The notes under the pieces: generated by a model
Databases searched by the model: none
What the model was told of the DNA's origin: nothing
What the model saw: the letters and a program-made list of their open reading frames with translations, nothing else
NCBI RefSeq assembly: GCF_001039355.2
Contig: NW_019776134.1
Span: 40,956 to 104,955 of the forward strand
Reading direction: 5' to 3'
Origin: Lingula anatina
Taxonomy: Eukaryota; Brachiopoda; Lingulata; Lingulida; Lingulidae
Length of the DNA: 64,000 nt
Shown here: positions 27,060-40,281 of the stretch, piece by piece
Numbering within the stretch: position 1 is the stretch's first letter
How the letters are laid out: the number at the start of each line of letters is the position of its first letter
Program-made: the position numbers and the translations under genes

Positions 27060-27964
27060 TTATTGCTGAAACCATTTACACCAAGAGTTATGTTCAGTTT
27101 CATTATTTTCTAAAAATTAAACAAAACTTTATATTGTATTGTACGTGTGCATGTGTGAATATTGGAATATTACACCTTGGTTAAAATGATGTAGAGCAAG
27201 TTCAATAAGCCAAATTTGGAATTTCTAGTTAGTCATTTGTCATTTCACTATACAAAATGAAAGTGTACTTTGTATTCATATTTCTTATTTGAAAATTAAT
27301 AGGTTTTGATCCCAGACATATTCAAACTCTTCAAATATCAGCTTTTATGTGTGATGTAATAGATGTCTGTAGTTCAGTGTATAATATCTAAATTAAACAG
27401 TAAATACAAGGATAGATATTAACAGGGCCTTATTCATGGGGCTCAGGGAATGGGGGTGAACACCCATGGCTCATTTCTCAAACATAAAATGTACTCGTAT
27501 TTCTCTAACATTAAATGTATACTCTTGTGAATGAACCTCATTTTTCTAAGAGGTGGGTTTTGTCTGTGCATTGTTGGATGAAATATAACAGTTATTTCTA
27601 ATTAAAAGTATTGTTCACACTTTAGGAGCTCTGTTATTAATTTGACTCATGAAAGTTTTTATCAATTTGATCAGACAAAAATTAAATTGTTCAGTGATCA
27701 TATGTAAAACTGAATGGGAAACCTTTGTAGCTTCAAGATAACAATCAATCTCAAGATATCTACAGTGTATATCAGTTGGTCGCAGGTGCAACTGTTGTAG
27801 CCCATTATTGTCAGTATGTACACCAGCAGTGTCACCGAACATAATCTGCTGGATCTTTGAGCTTACCTTGATTGGATCGTAGCCAGGAGGGAAAAGTACT
27901 AGAGACAAACAGTGTGTCTTACAAAACACCAAGGCAAGGCGAAATACATCAGAGTGCTCAGATT

Positions 27965-28133
27965 GAGCGCATTCAACACTGCGGACTAACAGATCTGTGG
28001 ATCAAATATGGCTGACTTACCTGAATGCTTTTTGCGTAATCCCTGCAGGGAATCTATTCAGTGTCTTATCAGGAATTAAGCGGCAAGCTTTTTAGTCGGT
28101 CACCATATTTGATCCTATGTTCTGAATGTGCTC
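27965..28133. mobile_element. Foldback MITE, family C, copy 3
   Basis: The counterpart of 21323-21490 inside the second duplicated block, with a few substitutions. Confidence 0.7.
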
Positions 28134-28465
28134 ATTGTCTGTGTAAGCTTGCTAGTATTGGTGGGCAGTATGGATGACAGGGGGTGTCTTGATAGTCCTG
28201 AGGTTCATTATTGGTCCGAAGGTTCAGTGGTCCGAGAAATCGTCGCATTTTCATCAGTTTTGTAATCAAGGGTTCATTGTTCCAAAGGTTCTGTAGTGAA
28301 CATTCGAACCAGTGAATCTTCGGACTATTGAACCTTAATTTGGACTATTGCTATGGCCCCGGCTGACACCAAGGTTGATCAGACATCCCTCCTCTCAGTT
28401 CCACAACATAGAATCTCTCATCACAAAAACAACATTACTGATGATAAACTATATACAGTAATTAT

Positions 28466-28806
28466 ATCTGACTTCAAACATATAAAATTACAATTAAAAT
28501 GAAAAAAAAAAAGATTGCATTTCTAGCAATGCACTCAAATTTAAGTCTCTACTTCAGGTAGGGGTAGCATTTCAGCATGTTATTAAATTGACAGAATATT
28601 AATGGTTCAGAAGGAATAGTTCACATTATCACAAAATCTGACATCAAACATATAAAATTACAATAAAAATGAAAAAAAAAAATGATTGCATTTCTAGCGA
28701 TGCACTCAGTCTCTACTTCAGCTAGGAGTCACATTACAGCATGTTATCCTGCAGCGATTAAATTGACAATATATTGATTGAGAAGGAATGGTTCACATTA
28801 TCACAA
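28466..28806. repeat. ~170 bp tandem duplication inside block copy 2
   Basis: 28466-28635 and 28636-28806 both run from AAACATATAAAATTACAAT through GCATTTCTAGC to TTCACATTATCACAAAAT. Block copy 1 has the unit once (about 21811-21990). The two units differ at several positions, so this is not a recent slip. Confidence 0.75.
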
Positions 28807-30462
28807 AATTTATAGGTTTTTATATCAGAATTTTAAAAATAATTGTTGATCTGGTGTTGTGTGATGAATACACAAAGTTGCTAGTTATAATTATATAAAG
28901 ATTGTTCACTTCTGTGTTTATGTTGTGTTACCAGTATTCAGTCATTGGAATTCATTGCTGAAGATGCCTAATGATGATGTAACCTAGACTACATGTACAT
29001 GAGATGAAAATGGATCTGTGGCAGTGACAGGAATAATTTAGAATTGATCCTACACCACTTGATAAGATCCAAGATTTCCCCTGCCTCTCCTACATGAAAT
29101 TCCTAATATAACAGTTCATTTTATGCGATGTGTTTAATATTGTCATCTTACACTGCAGTGAATGTTAACTCACAGAACAAAACATCTCATTGTTACACTA
29201 AGTCTTATGTTCTTGACATCCATGCACACTTCTCATTGGTGTACATTTCATACCCCAAGGTAACTTGCGTTGCATTTATTATATTTTTCTGCCTCTGTCA
29301 TTTTGTCAATTAGAGATACATGCACATGTACAACTCTGAACACCTGTGGCTGATGTATATTGCATGATATTTGATAGCAAAAAAAATAATAAAGATAAAA
29401 AAACATGCACACATACACACACGCACACGAGCTGGTAATTGTTGCTGAGTGTTTTTTTTTTTTTTTTTCATATGAGCAATGTACCTAACATTACAGGGGC
29501 GTAAAATATAGTCTTTGGAAGGTCTGACAGACAACCTTAGAGGAGAAAAGAGTTACAAAAAAGGAGGGTGGAGCATGGGGCACATTTACGATCTTTCTTT
29601 AAAAAAAGTGGATTAAATCAACCAATGAACTATTTACATAAGTACTGGTATTTTGTCTGTTTTTACAACAGGAATACATTTAGAGGTGTTAAGTGAAACC
29701 AAAAAGCTTTTGTTAGAAAACGCAATAAACCACATTTAGGTCTACAAACATTATTTAGACACCAGAGGGGGTGAAATTGAAAGTGTCCTTTAGTGGTTCA
29801 ATTCATTTATAGTTACTGTTAAGGATATAGGACATGACAATCCAAAGAATCCCCCCTCCCCCGGCCCTCTGCTCCTTGAAAATAATTAGATTTACTTACA
29901 AATACAATCTAGACCTAACACACTTTCAAGGTTGAAATGTGATGTTCAGAATATGCCATTTTCATTTGATAGGTAAGCTTGCTGGTTTATTTGCTGTAAG
30001 ATGGGCAGTGTGAGATAAGTATTCCGGCTGATCTCTTAGATGCACTTTTCTTTAATGATCTGTATACAAGCCTACGACTTAATACCTCGTCCATACTACT
30101 TTTCATTTGTTTTGTTCTGCACTGTTCACTCTGGAAATGTTTTTCCATTTTGTGTAGAAGACCAAACTTATAAGGAAATGAAAAGATTCAACTTTGTACC
30201 TGAAGGCTTTGAATGGATCTGTATTGATAATCACAGAATATTATTAGAAATAAGGGACTGCAGACCTATAGTGATCACATAAAAGGTGCTTTTTGAGACT
30301 ATTTGTCAATATTATCGTTATAAGTATCTGTATAGGAATAAAAACAGAGATTTTTTTCCCACAAAAGTGCACCGTGTGATTGAACAATCCAAAAATCCAG
30401 GCCTCTCTTTATCATCAGTACCTATGGGGAGCAGTTACAACCACCAATTTCTCTACACTTAC

Positions 30463-30600
30463 CAAGGGATCCAGGGCGCGCTGTTTCTTCCCCCCTCGCA
30501 GGTGCACGATCTGGATGACATTGTCTGAGGGTGCTCTCCAGGCTCTCTTGCCACTGCTGTATTCATGCCTAGCTCCACCGGAGTAGTTCATAGGGTCATA
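30463..30600 (-). CDS. Possible orphan coding exon, unidentified (copy 2)
   Basis: This is the counterpart of 23910-24047 in the second duplicated block. It has the same reading frame, donor and acceptor, with one synonymous difference. If the duplication is an assembly artefact these are two alleles of one exon. Confidence 0.33.
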
Positions 30601-32019
30601 CTACAGTACACCGTCTGTACTCCCAAAACAACTGTCACAGCATGTAGTCAGGAAAAATTTGAATTTGATACACTCACTTATTTAATGTCAGTGTGGCTGT
30701 ATATATATGGTAGCAGTATTTTCATGATTTTTCCTGGTTAATTCAAAATTAATTCTACATGCTGTCACACATCTGTCTACCATTCTCATTATGCATTATT
30801 ATGTAATTGTTCCTGAGAAGGAGACACATATTGTCTCAGTTCTGATGAAAAAAAAATGATACTGTATCACTGAATTGCAAAGTTTTGTACTGACTTGGTG
30901 GTTAAATCAAATGAAATGCCTCCCTTGTTTCCCCTGCGCTGCCCGTTACCACAAATGTGATAAACCAGTGCAATTATCTTAATGCCTTTGTGGTTGTATC
31001 CATGCAAGCAGGTTTTTTGGTGGTAATGGTAATGGATGATAAAACAAAGCCTCACTGGAAATATTAGATTCTCTTCTGTCATCCACTTTCATATGCACTG
31101 CAGAATAAGTACTGGTATGTAGCGTCGTGAATGTTTGTGATGAGTCGGTTTCCAAGAATATGATTTCACAGTTTTTTTTATCCTTGGCTGTCCTTGGTTG
31201 GCCTCGTTAAGTTATACACAGATGAGAAGTTGAAGTTGGCAAAGTTGTGATAAGCAAGGAACAACATCCGAATGGTCTGAACTATTGAATCTATAAGATG
31301 GATATGCGATTGTGTTATTGCTTTCTGTTAACAAAGTCTAATGCGATCAATGCAATTAATACCAGTACCAGAACTCGCGGATTATCCTTGTACTTCTCCA
31401 CTAAGCTGCTCTCTTTCCCACTACTACCCTGGAATGTGAATGATACAAATAAGTTGCTGCTCAGACTGAGTGTAAATAAAAATGAATTCAATCATTCCTT
31501 CACTTACTTTTAATTTCACCTATCTGATAATGCAGACATACTTAAACTGGTACACATTAACTTTGGGGCATATCAAAACATGCCTGAAAACGTTACATCA
31601 TTTGTTCTGCTTCTTTGCTGCAGACAAGAGTGATTACCACTCTGATAAGTAATCTGAGGGGCATCGTTTTTTATTGATCATTTCCCAAGCTGTTGAGGCT
31701 TATTACTGCTGTGGGGAGGGTGTATATACTTAATTAACACTTTCTTTGGGCGCTAAGGACCTGCTTCATACGTCATACGTCAACAGGTGAACTGGTGAAA
31801 GAACAGGAAGAAACTCGGCGGTCAGTATTTGCTGTGAATTACCAACAAATGATCATTACATTGGAGTATGAGGAAGACACATCATATGTTATACATTATA
31901 CACTTTTAAATGAGGCAGACATTTTATATGGTGTGTTGAAAACTATTTAATTTACTATATACCACGGTGTATGCTTCATTGAAAATAGTTTTCTTTGATA
32001 GAAAGAAAAGAGGCTTCAA

Positions 32020-32064
32020 TAATATAATATAATATAATATAATATAATATAATATAATATAATG
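32020..32064. repeat. Microsatellite (AATAT)n
   Basis: A five-base unit repeated about nine times, found only in block copy 2. Copy 1 has a single AATAT at 25432. Confidence 0.9.
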
Positions 32065-32866
32065 GGTGCTGCTGAGATATTTTGATATGTTTAAGTATGG
32101 GCTGTCCAAAAGGAAAACGTAATGAAGTAGGACAACAAAAATTATTTTCAGCTTTTGGAACAAATGAATATTTTATTTTCCTCACTTTTATATGCCTTAA
32201 ATAAAGAATAGCTTCAACAACAACTGAAAAATATTCATTAATTATTCATGAAACCAATTAAAATTTAATTTCATATTATTAAAACATACTTGTGAAATAG
32301 CATTCACAATAAAGGAATCTTTTCTGTATTTTAAATACAAAATGCATGCACTAGGGTTACTGTGTACCCGTAGAATGCAGCCTTCAGACTTACAGCAACC
32401 ATGGATGACAATAGAGATTTAGACATGAAATATGACAATTTGGGGGCACTTTGAAGTTTGTGCCTACAGAACCTTATTTTTTTATGCAAAAACAATTCTG
32501 TCAAATTGAAATTACTGTTGTTTTTAAGAATGATTCTTGCAACCAGCAAAAGCAAATAGTGTCATTTTTCATAATCACTTTTTAAAAATATAAATAGAAA
32601 GAAGACTGTAGACACTAATTTCAGTGACCACAAATTTTACCCTTATGTATACAGTTTTTATAGTAGTGATGAGAACAGACTGGGTAACATAGATTCCGCT
32701 CTCATTTTATAACTACAGGTGAATAAGTTGTATCATGATATAAAGCTGTTTGCTTTCATTAGAATAATAAATATACAACATGCTTCAGTACGTCATGAGT
32801 TACATTCACATGAACTGGATTTATTTTCAAAAATATGAAAATATCAGCCTGCACATGCAGAGACTA

Positions 32867-33082
32867 ACACCCCATTTCCATAGATTAGATCAACCTACTT
32901 TAGATCGACCTAACTCCCTGGGGGTTCACGCTAAATAGCTGTCAGCCGGGCGGACACGAAAGTTAATTACCCCCTTACAGCTTGTAGTAGGCGGGACGGA
33001 CATTTAAGTTGGATTATCTGAAAGTAATCTAGTGAGACTCCCCGCGGGGATAGATCGATCTAAAATCTATGGGAATAGAGCC
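32867..33082. mobile_element. GATCGATC-rich foldback MITE, family B, copy 2 (polymorphic)
   Basis: 216 bp between TA dinucleotides. The ends are inverted repeats (TTTCCATAGATT versus TTCCCATAGATT in reverse). The core again has TTAATTACCCCC and a pair of arms with GGCGGACA/CGGACATTTAAG. Block copy 1 has no insertion at the matching place (about 26183), so this element moved after the two sequences diverged. The TA target and short TIRs suggest a Tc1/mariner- or Harbinger-driven element; this is inference. Confidence 0.7.
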
Positions 33083-34392
33083 TATAAATGGGAAAAACTG
33101 CAAAGATTTTCAGTCTAGAAAACCTAACTGTACTTAGAAATTTGAATGGATAATTACAACTGTTGGCATTAAACCAAAAACATGATTTAAATTGAAGTAT
33201 TTCATAGAAAAAAGATGCCTTCTATATTTGTAAAAAAAAAAAAAAAACACCACACCCACCTCCCCCACATCTACTATCAGCTTATTATGTACCCACCCAA
33301 TACAACCACTGGAACTGCATGTACTAGAAATTTTCAGGTTGCATTATAACCAATATGCCTCATACATGTATCTGTTATTTACTCGGTGAAGAAAATCCCT
33401 AGAAACCGATGATTAAAATACTTGCCTGAATTCCTGCAAAGCATTAGAGTAAGAACAAGGTAGATCCTGGTGATATAATAACGTCTATAAAGTGACTGGT
33501 GTTGGCGCCGACTTTGGCGTTTCTTTATGAAAAACAGGTTGGAGTACCTGCAGTATCAGCTGGTTGTTGTTACTTCCATAATTCCTTGAAAAGATTCAGA
33601 AACATTCTGCGGGTGGAAGCAAGCAAAAGATTAACCTGGCGGATAATTTAATCTGAAGTGCACTAAAATCAAATATTTGCCAAGCTTGCGCAATTTGATA
33701 TACCTTTTAGTGTAATGGATGTAGGTGCCAGTGTGTTTTATCTAAAGACAAATAACCAACACATTTGTTTAACTAGCTTTGTTAATGTAAAAATTCATTT
33801 AACATCAAGTCAGGTTATAAGGAAGTCCATGCAAGATATGAGGAGGGAGTGTAGTAACTTTGCACTCCAAGCTTTTAAATTGATGTTTGTGTAATGTACT
33901 GTTAATAATTGCAAAGGGAAAGCTTTATGGACTAATTTCCAGCGAGACTGATCAAAGTGAGAGCAGTACTTGCTATTTATATTCATGTTAGATCATTTTT
34001 TTCACCATAATATCGAATGAAGTGAAGCAGAAAGGGATACAGGTTGTTGGGTTTGTTTAACCACAGCTGTTTAAAATCTACCATATTGTTCAATAACTTT
34101 TTAAAAAATGTCAGTCTTTGTAATATTAATAATAATAATAATAACAAATAAGTAAATTAATTTTTTTAATGAATCTTTTTTTCAAAAATGTAGTATCAGA
34201 TTTAAAAACCACTTTCTTTTTTCTTAATCTAACGTTCATTTTTATTTTGCACAAAAAAGAAAGCTTTAATTATCATTTTGCACGAAAAAGAAAGATTTGA
34301 GTGGGCATATAGTAATTTCATTGCTTGAAAAGAATACAAGATGCCTTTAAAACATTAAAGGTTGAGGTTCTTGAAGAAATTAAGAAAATAAG

Positions 34393-34393
34393 N
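34393..34393. other. Undetermined base, probable contig join
   Basis: A third single N. Unlike the other two, I see no repeated sequence on its flanks; both sides are AT-rich. Confidence 0.8.
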
Positions 34394-35186
34394 ATTTATT
34401 TATTTTAATTTATTAATTTTGTGGGAATACACCTTTTAACACAATCAATAGCCATTTTGCAGAAATGACGCACATTTTTTTAGGTCTTTATTGATCAGGT
34501 TTAAAGTATTCATATTTTATGTAATTACATGAAAATTGTTTTGGTTCAAGTGATATAAACTTTATAGTGCTGGCTTTGTTATATTAATAATGCAGAGAAA
34601 TAAGATAAACTATGGAGGATTTTACTTAGAATTGATAGAATGACAGGGTCAATACGTAAAGGTGTGATGAGAGAAAACGGGTATTGATCACCTGTTTAGA
34701 ATAAAACAACCTAGCAAATTGAAACAAATCAATGTTTTTAAGCAACTTCACTTGGTTGGAGATTTATTGAGGTTTGTGTGGTATGCATAGCAGACTATAG
34801 TAAGTAGAATAATAGGGGTTGCGGTTATTCTCCCCTTTTGCTTGTTTAGCACATTTCCAAACGATTGTCATTTTGTAAATGTCTGTTAAATCACCCAGGC
34901 TTGCGCGTCACTTGACACGAAGTCTGAAGTGCAAACGATTAATCAAAACTGGCACTTTCGTGGATTTAACGATGGGCTCACATTTTTACGCTATTTCCGC
35001 AGCTGTTGTAAAAATAACTCTCGTTTCAGCTGTTATCGATCATTTTTTTTTATTATTAACAATACAGTATAAAACGTGGTTTCTAATCATACTAAATCAC
35101 TGCATGCTGCCAGTGTGTTTGTTGAGCCATGATTCGAAATCCCACCTTATCGCTTTCTTGTTTGCTCATCTAACACATTGCTAGGG

Positions 35187-35200
35187 CTGACGTGTGTCAG
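35187..35200. promoter_or_regulatory. Possible XBP1/UPRE-type site upstream of TMBIM6
   Basis: A 14-base palindrome with arms CTGAC and GTCAG encloses TGACGTG, the core of the unfolded-protein-response element bound by XBP1/ATF6. It sits about 210 bases before the TMBIM6 start codon. TMBIM6 is an ER-stress gene, so the link is plausible, but a seven-base match arises often by chance. Confidence 0.3.
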
Positions 35201-35405
35201 TCGCCTACATCATTAAAACATTTACAAAGTTTAAGATTTTAAACGTTTTTTTTTATACTTCAACATCTGTAATTAAAACTTAGTTTTTGTAAAATTAAAA
35301 CAGCTGAATTTAAAAGCATTTAAGCCAATAATTTTTCTTATCAGATATTGATATTTTAAAATGTTTTAAGCGTTTGCTGACGGTACAACAACTTGAGTCG
35401 AGAAA

Positions 35406-36881
35406 ATGGCAGACGCAGATTTCAACGCGCAAGTGCGCACTTTATTCGATTTCAGCCGTTTGTAAGTATAAACTTCAAATTAGAGTGATGCTGGATGTAA
35501 TAAGAAGTAGATATAACGTTGTTTGTTGCGAATTGGTGACACCCTGACGTTTGCAAACCTATCAGAAATGGAAGTAGTAGAAATGGCCGTCGGACGTAAT
35601 CGAAAGATAAGAAGGGAGAATTACAGGGAGAATCTTACTATCAGTTCGTTTTAGGGTGTGCAATAGCTTTTTAATTATACCACAGAGACTTTTCTCAACT
35701 GTTCAACTGGCCTGTACAGATAGTTTTTACGTTTTCTACACGAAATGATATTTTCTATGTGGAACTTTCGTTTTAGTGTCTCACTTCCGCAAATATTTTG
35801 TCTGGGAAAAACCCTTTTACTTCTAGAATCTTCGGTAGGCTTGTGTCACTAGGCTTCTTTTTTTTTTCATTTTTTAAATCCTACTTGTAGTAAATTTCTA
35901 AACATTGAATGAGCATTATTAATTCAAATGCCTGTAATTAATGAATTCAGTTGAGGTTGAATAGCAGTGGAAAGGCATGCAAACTTATGTAAGAAACAGC
36001 AGTGGGAAAATGACAGTAGAGAACCACCTGACTATTCACATCCATACAGGCAGCATGTTGAATATAGCTTGATTCACATCTGGTTCAGAAACTGATAGCG
36101 GTGAAAAATCTGATGGCATTATAAATATGGCATATACCAACAAAACCTTTTTCTCATGTTGCTCATATTCTTTTTGTTCATTTTAAATATTTTTTACTCT
36201 ATGTCCAGGTTTTTTTTTTTTTTTTTTTCATTTTTACTAATTATTCTCCTTCTTCTTCGTTTCTTCTTATAATTATTATTATGTATCTTTTTTTTTTTCA
36301 TTCATTTTCTCATTTCCAGAGAAAAACCTGTCCAGCTTCACCTGAAGAATGTGTACAGTTGCCTGGCCATATGCATGTTAGCAGCAGCTGTTGGGGGATA
36401 TGTCCATGTATTCACAGGCCTTATGCAGGTCAGTATATAATATTGTGAAATCAGTAATGATTACTTCTGACCCATGCGCATACCAGCAATATTTACACAT
36501 ATTTTTACTTTTCATATAAGCCACTAAGTTGGATTTGTGATACCAAGGTTACGAGTTTCTCTCATCCCTTCTATTTTCTAAGTTAAGTAATGGAATACTA
36601 ATTGCAAAAAGAACTAAAAAGGAGCAAAGCTACATACTAGTACCTAAATGGTTGTGTTTGATATTTACAGGCTGGGTTATTGACCCTAATTGGAGTGATA
36701 GGGCTAATGATTGCCCTGTCCATGACAGCCAACACCCCAGAAAACCAGCCTAAAAGATTGGCTATGCTGGGAGGCTTTGCCTTTTTCAGTGGTGAGTCAA
36801 AGTTGCTTGGAAAATATGTCGTATTGGACCTACTGTATTGTGTTTTTTTGGCTTCTTAAGTTTTAATGGGTTTAAGTCCTT

Positions 36882-36935
<54 letters not shown>

Positions 36936-38398
36936 CATATAGCATTGAATTATGAATTATACATGAAGTCTGTCTCTCTTTTATTGAAACAGATCATTAG
37001 TAACAAATAAATATTTTTGTTTCATTCATGCCACAATGAGTGGTGCCCAGTTATGGTTGATGTTTTAATGTTGAATTGATATTTTCCAGGTATGTCTCTT
37101 GGCCCACTGTTGGATGTTGTCATTGAAATCAACCCCAGGTATGGTACACAGGTGTTTACTAGTAATTATTCCATGTAGCATCAGTTCTCAACTGTATAAA
37201 CTCTCACTATTTGGATCATCTTTTGACTTGATCTTGACTTTTAGCATAAACAGTAGGCCTGTGTCCCAGTTTTAGTAGGAAAATTTACAACTGACACTCT
37301 TGATGCCTCTGTTTTTGTTGCCATACAGTAATAGCAGTGATATTAAGGAAGAGGTACAGTAAGGACATTGAGAGTACCAAATAATATAATAATGTGTACT
37401 ATCTGTCTTCAGCATCATCCCCACAGCTTTCCTGGGCACTTGTGTGATATTTGCTTGCTTCAGTCTCAGCGCACTCTTGGCTGGAGATCAGAGAAAATAC
37501 CTCTATCTGGGAGGTGAGTTCTAACTTATTTGGAGCATATGCAGAGGTTTTGGTCACAGACAATATCCTATTGGGGTGTCGGTCATTGTTGCTAGTTTTT
37601 TTTTTTTTTTTTTTAAACAAATCAGAAGGTATCTTTCTTTTTGTCGTCACCATGTCACAAAGGATGGTGGAAAATTGCCACTTAACAAACTTGGTGTTAA
37701 AGGCACTATTATTTATAATGAATACTTCATAAATTGAGATACAAGGGCTACCACAATGATATACTTATAACCGTTTTACATTGAAATGAACTTCTGTTTC
37801 ATGATCACATGATATTGCAGTTGTGTTTTTCTAATTGATTTCTAGGAATGTTGTTTTCTGGTCTGTCCATTATGATGCTGATGAGTCTCGTCAACCTGTT
37901 ACTTGGGATCCGTCTGATCTTTGAGGTAAAAAATAGGTCTTACCCCAGCTTAAAAATTGAATTCTATGTATACATGTTCATTTATGTGCTGCTGGAAGTA
38001 GAGAAGAGTTATGGTCTAACCCAATATTAAAATTTGAACTCTGTTATAGATATATATTAATTATTGTACTATTGGAAGGGATGAGGTTTGTGGTTTGATC
38101 CATGCTGTGGTTGGTTTCAGCTGAATCTGTACCTGGGTTTGATAATCATGTGTGGCTTTGTCCTGTACGACACCCAGCTGATTGTGGAAAAACGCAGGCG
38201 CGGAGATACAGACTTCATCTGGTGAGTTGTCTTCTTTAAAACATGGATTGGTTTGTGCTGATACTTTACATGTGTTGTTTTAGTTCTTATAATGCTTTGA
38301 AGCCTTCAGCTTACATATTGGTATTGTTGCATTGTAGTGTTTAACAAAAGCTAGCCAATCGTGCTAAAAAATTTTGAAAAATTTTTAAGAATTTTTGT

Positions 38399-38470
<72 letters not shown>

Positions 38471-38795
38471 GAGAGAGAGAGATGGCATTCAGGCTTATAA
38501 TAAATTTTTTGTGGTTTATTTTCAGGCACTCAGTTGACCTTTTCTTAGACTTCATCAACATTTTCCGCAGACTCCTGATTATTTTGGCAAGCAAGGTATT
38601 TTTCAGAAAGATTTTCATTTGATTTAAGCCAAATTGTTTCAAACAATTGAGGTACATACAGTTTTGTAAAGTTTAAGTCACCAAGTTTTGAGGCAGTAAT
38701 TGTGATACCTGGTTTACTCATGATATTGATCACCAGACTTTTACTACATTATTTTCTTTATGTTGCAGGAGGACAGAAAGAAGAATAAGAATTAG
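35406..38795 (+). CDS. TMBIM6: Bax inhibitor-1 / TMBIM6, ER membrane calcium-leak protein, nine exons
   Basis: The product is a seven-helix ER membrane protein that lowers ER calcium load and protects against ER-stress death. Coding exons: 35406-35461, 36320-36428, 36671-36791, 37090-37138, 37413-37513, 37846-37925, 38121-38221, 38526-38595, 38769-38795. All introns are GT-AG and phases join cleanly to 237 codons, the same length as human TMBIM6. Seen in the protein: hydrophobic helices through most of the length, a YDTQLIVEK motif at about residue 188, and the pH-sensor pair Asp189 (in YDTQ) and Asp214 (in LFLDF) that corresponds to human Asp188/Asp213. The tail is lysine-rich (EDRKKNKN), as in the family. 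The ATG is chosen because it opens the first exon with the family's N-terminal length. The gene is followed by PRIM1 on the same strand about 1.5 kb later. Identification is from remembered family sequence; no search was run. Confidence 0.96.
36884..36936. repeat. Microsatellite (TC)n in TMBIM6 intron 3
   Basis: A TC run with one CCTC interruption. Confidence 0.9.
38402..38466. repeat. Microsatellite (AT)n in TMBIM6 intron 7
   Basis: About 32 AT units, ending about 60 bases before the exon 8 acceptor. Confidence 0.95.
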
Positions 38796-39666
38796 ATACA
38801 CCAAAAATGTGAATTCAAGAGCTTTATAGGACTAGTGTTTGCTGTTGTTGTAAGCAGAAAAAAGGCTTCAAGACTCAATTTGATATTAAAGATTTTGGTG
38901 TGAAAAATCACCCAATGTGACTGAATAATTTACATAAAGGAATTATCAGCTTTACGAATATTGTTGTAACTACATGGAATCTGTTGTTTTTGATTTCCCC
39001 TTTTGTTGCCAGACTGTCCTCAAATCATCCTCGTAAGACATTGAAATTTATATCCTTGCTCAATTTTGAAATACAAGAAATGCAGTATTTTGGTGGTAAT
39101 TTCATTCAGGGTGAGAAAAAAGTGCCCTCAAAAATGTGAAGTGGGTATTTCTAAGTTTGTAAATTGATAAGGTGATGGTTAATATTTAAAACTTGTTAAG
39201 AAACTCCAGAATTTTTGCTTGTCGATATTCTACATGTAATGCCTTTAGATCATTTAATTATTTTGCAAATATATATCTAGAAGAAGTGATCTTTTAGGGA
39301 AAGGAAATAAAACTGGTTTAATCTACTGACGACTGCTTATAATAAGGCATGCATATTGGAAAATGCTCATGAAGAGGACTTGTAATAAATGGCTAAAATG
39401 TTTAATAACTTAGATTTAGGTGTTAAGTTAGGTAGATATTTGCCTGTGACATTGGTTTTGGTTTATTTTTTTGTGTAACTGGATGCTTAAGTTTACAATC
39501 ACGACAAACTGCCTAACACCTGCCTGGCCTGAGCAAGTGCAATATTTTGCTCGTGCCATGGAATTATTCCAAACAATATATTCATATCTCTAAATTGACT
39601 AACACATTATGCACCAGACTTCATAGTGTCAATTAATATCACTGTTGTAAATGCTTTTCTGTGGAC

Positions 39667-39672
39667 AATAAA
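39667..39672 (+). terminator. Candidate TMBIM6 polyadenylation signal
   Basis: AATAAA lies about 870 bases after the TMBIM6 stop codon in an AT-rich non-coding stretch and before the PRIM1 promoter. It is the best-placed canonical signal for this transcript; an earlier AATAAA near 39306 is an alternative. Confidence 0.5.
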
Positions 39673-40273
39673 TATTTTGTAAGAGTGACGGTTATCTTTC
39701 AGTACAACTTATTTTTTATGCTGCATACTGAGGCATTCAGTGGAATGTTGCATCTCTGAAATAGCTTTTGAACCAAAGAATTTTCAAACTTGTTTATTCT
39801 GCTAAACTTGCCAAGTTGTTGAGAATAAGCTTTGGGTTGTGATGCTATGTAAAAATTGAAAATCAATTTCGTGCTTCAAACTTGGTCAGCTACCTCAATT
39901 GCTCATGTCAGGTAATGACCTTTTGAGTAATTTTGTGGTTTTACAACCAAGTGCCAAGTTTTTTTATTATTGATTAATAGAAAAATCTATTGATCAAACC
40001 ACACCCAAGGCACAAATCAATGAAATAAATACAATAATAATACTTTACAAAGTTGACAACAACAGTTACAAATTAAGACAATAAAATGTTAAAGTTGACA
40101 GCCACAGATATTCTACTGTAATATACATAGAGAAAGCGGTAAGTAATGTTGGGGATTTTTATTTAATTCGAGAGATGAGATATTTACAGAAGCTGAACTT
40201 GGGGGGACGCTTGCAAATTGCATTAGCTGAGACAAGGAACCGGAAATATCGTTTAAGAACGAGGCCAAGCCGC

Positions 40274-40281
40274 GCGCCAAA
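40274..40281 (-). promoter_or_regulatory. E2F-like site at the PRIM1 start
   Basis: The minus strand reads TTTGGCGC, the classical E2F core, inside the GC-rich run just before PRIM1. It is 17 bases before the chosen start codon, so it lies in the core promoter or the first bases of the 5' UTR. Primase genes are known E2F targets at G1/S, which makes the site credible; function is inferred. Confidence 0.5.

Larger units (their letters stand above)
27062..33956. repeat. Large direct duplication, copy 2
   Basis: Second copy of the 6.6 kb block. Relative to copy 1 it lacks the hAT-like MITE. It gains a ~216 bp GATCGATC MITE (32867-33082), a ~170 bp internal tandem duplication (28466-28806) and an AATAT microsatellite (32020-32064). 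The block starts three bases after the N at 27059, so copy 1's end and copy 2's start coincide with the gap base. Confidence 0.93.
33957..35405. other. Region between the duplication and TMBIM6
   Basis: AT-rich, with an N at 34393. A 101-codon open frame (34879-35184) has no recognisable product. The TMBIM6 promoter presumably occupies the last few hundred bases. Confidence 0.5.

Noticed and set aside
34393-34393. Third N as another overlap artefact
   Set aside because: The flanking sequences do not match each other by eye, so it cannot be called an unmerged overlap.
34879-35184. 101-codon open frame (+) before TMBIM6
   Set aside because: No recognisable product, AT-driven hydrophobic tail, and ends in the TMBIM6 promoter region.
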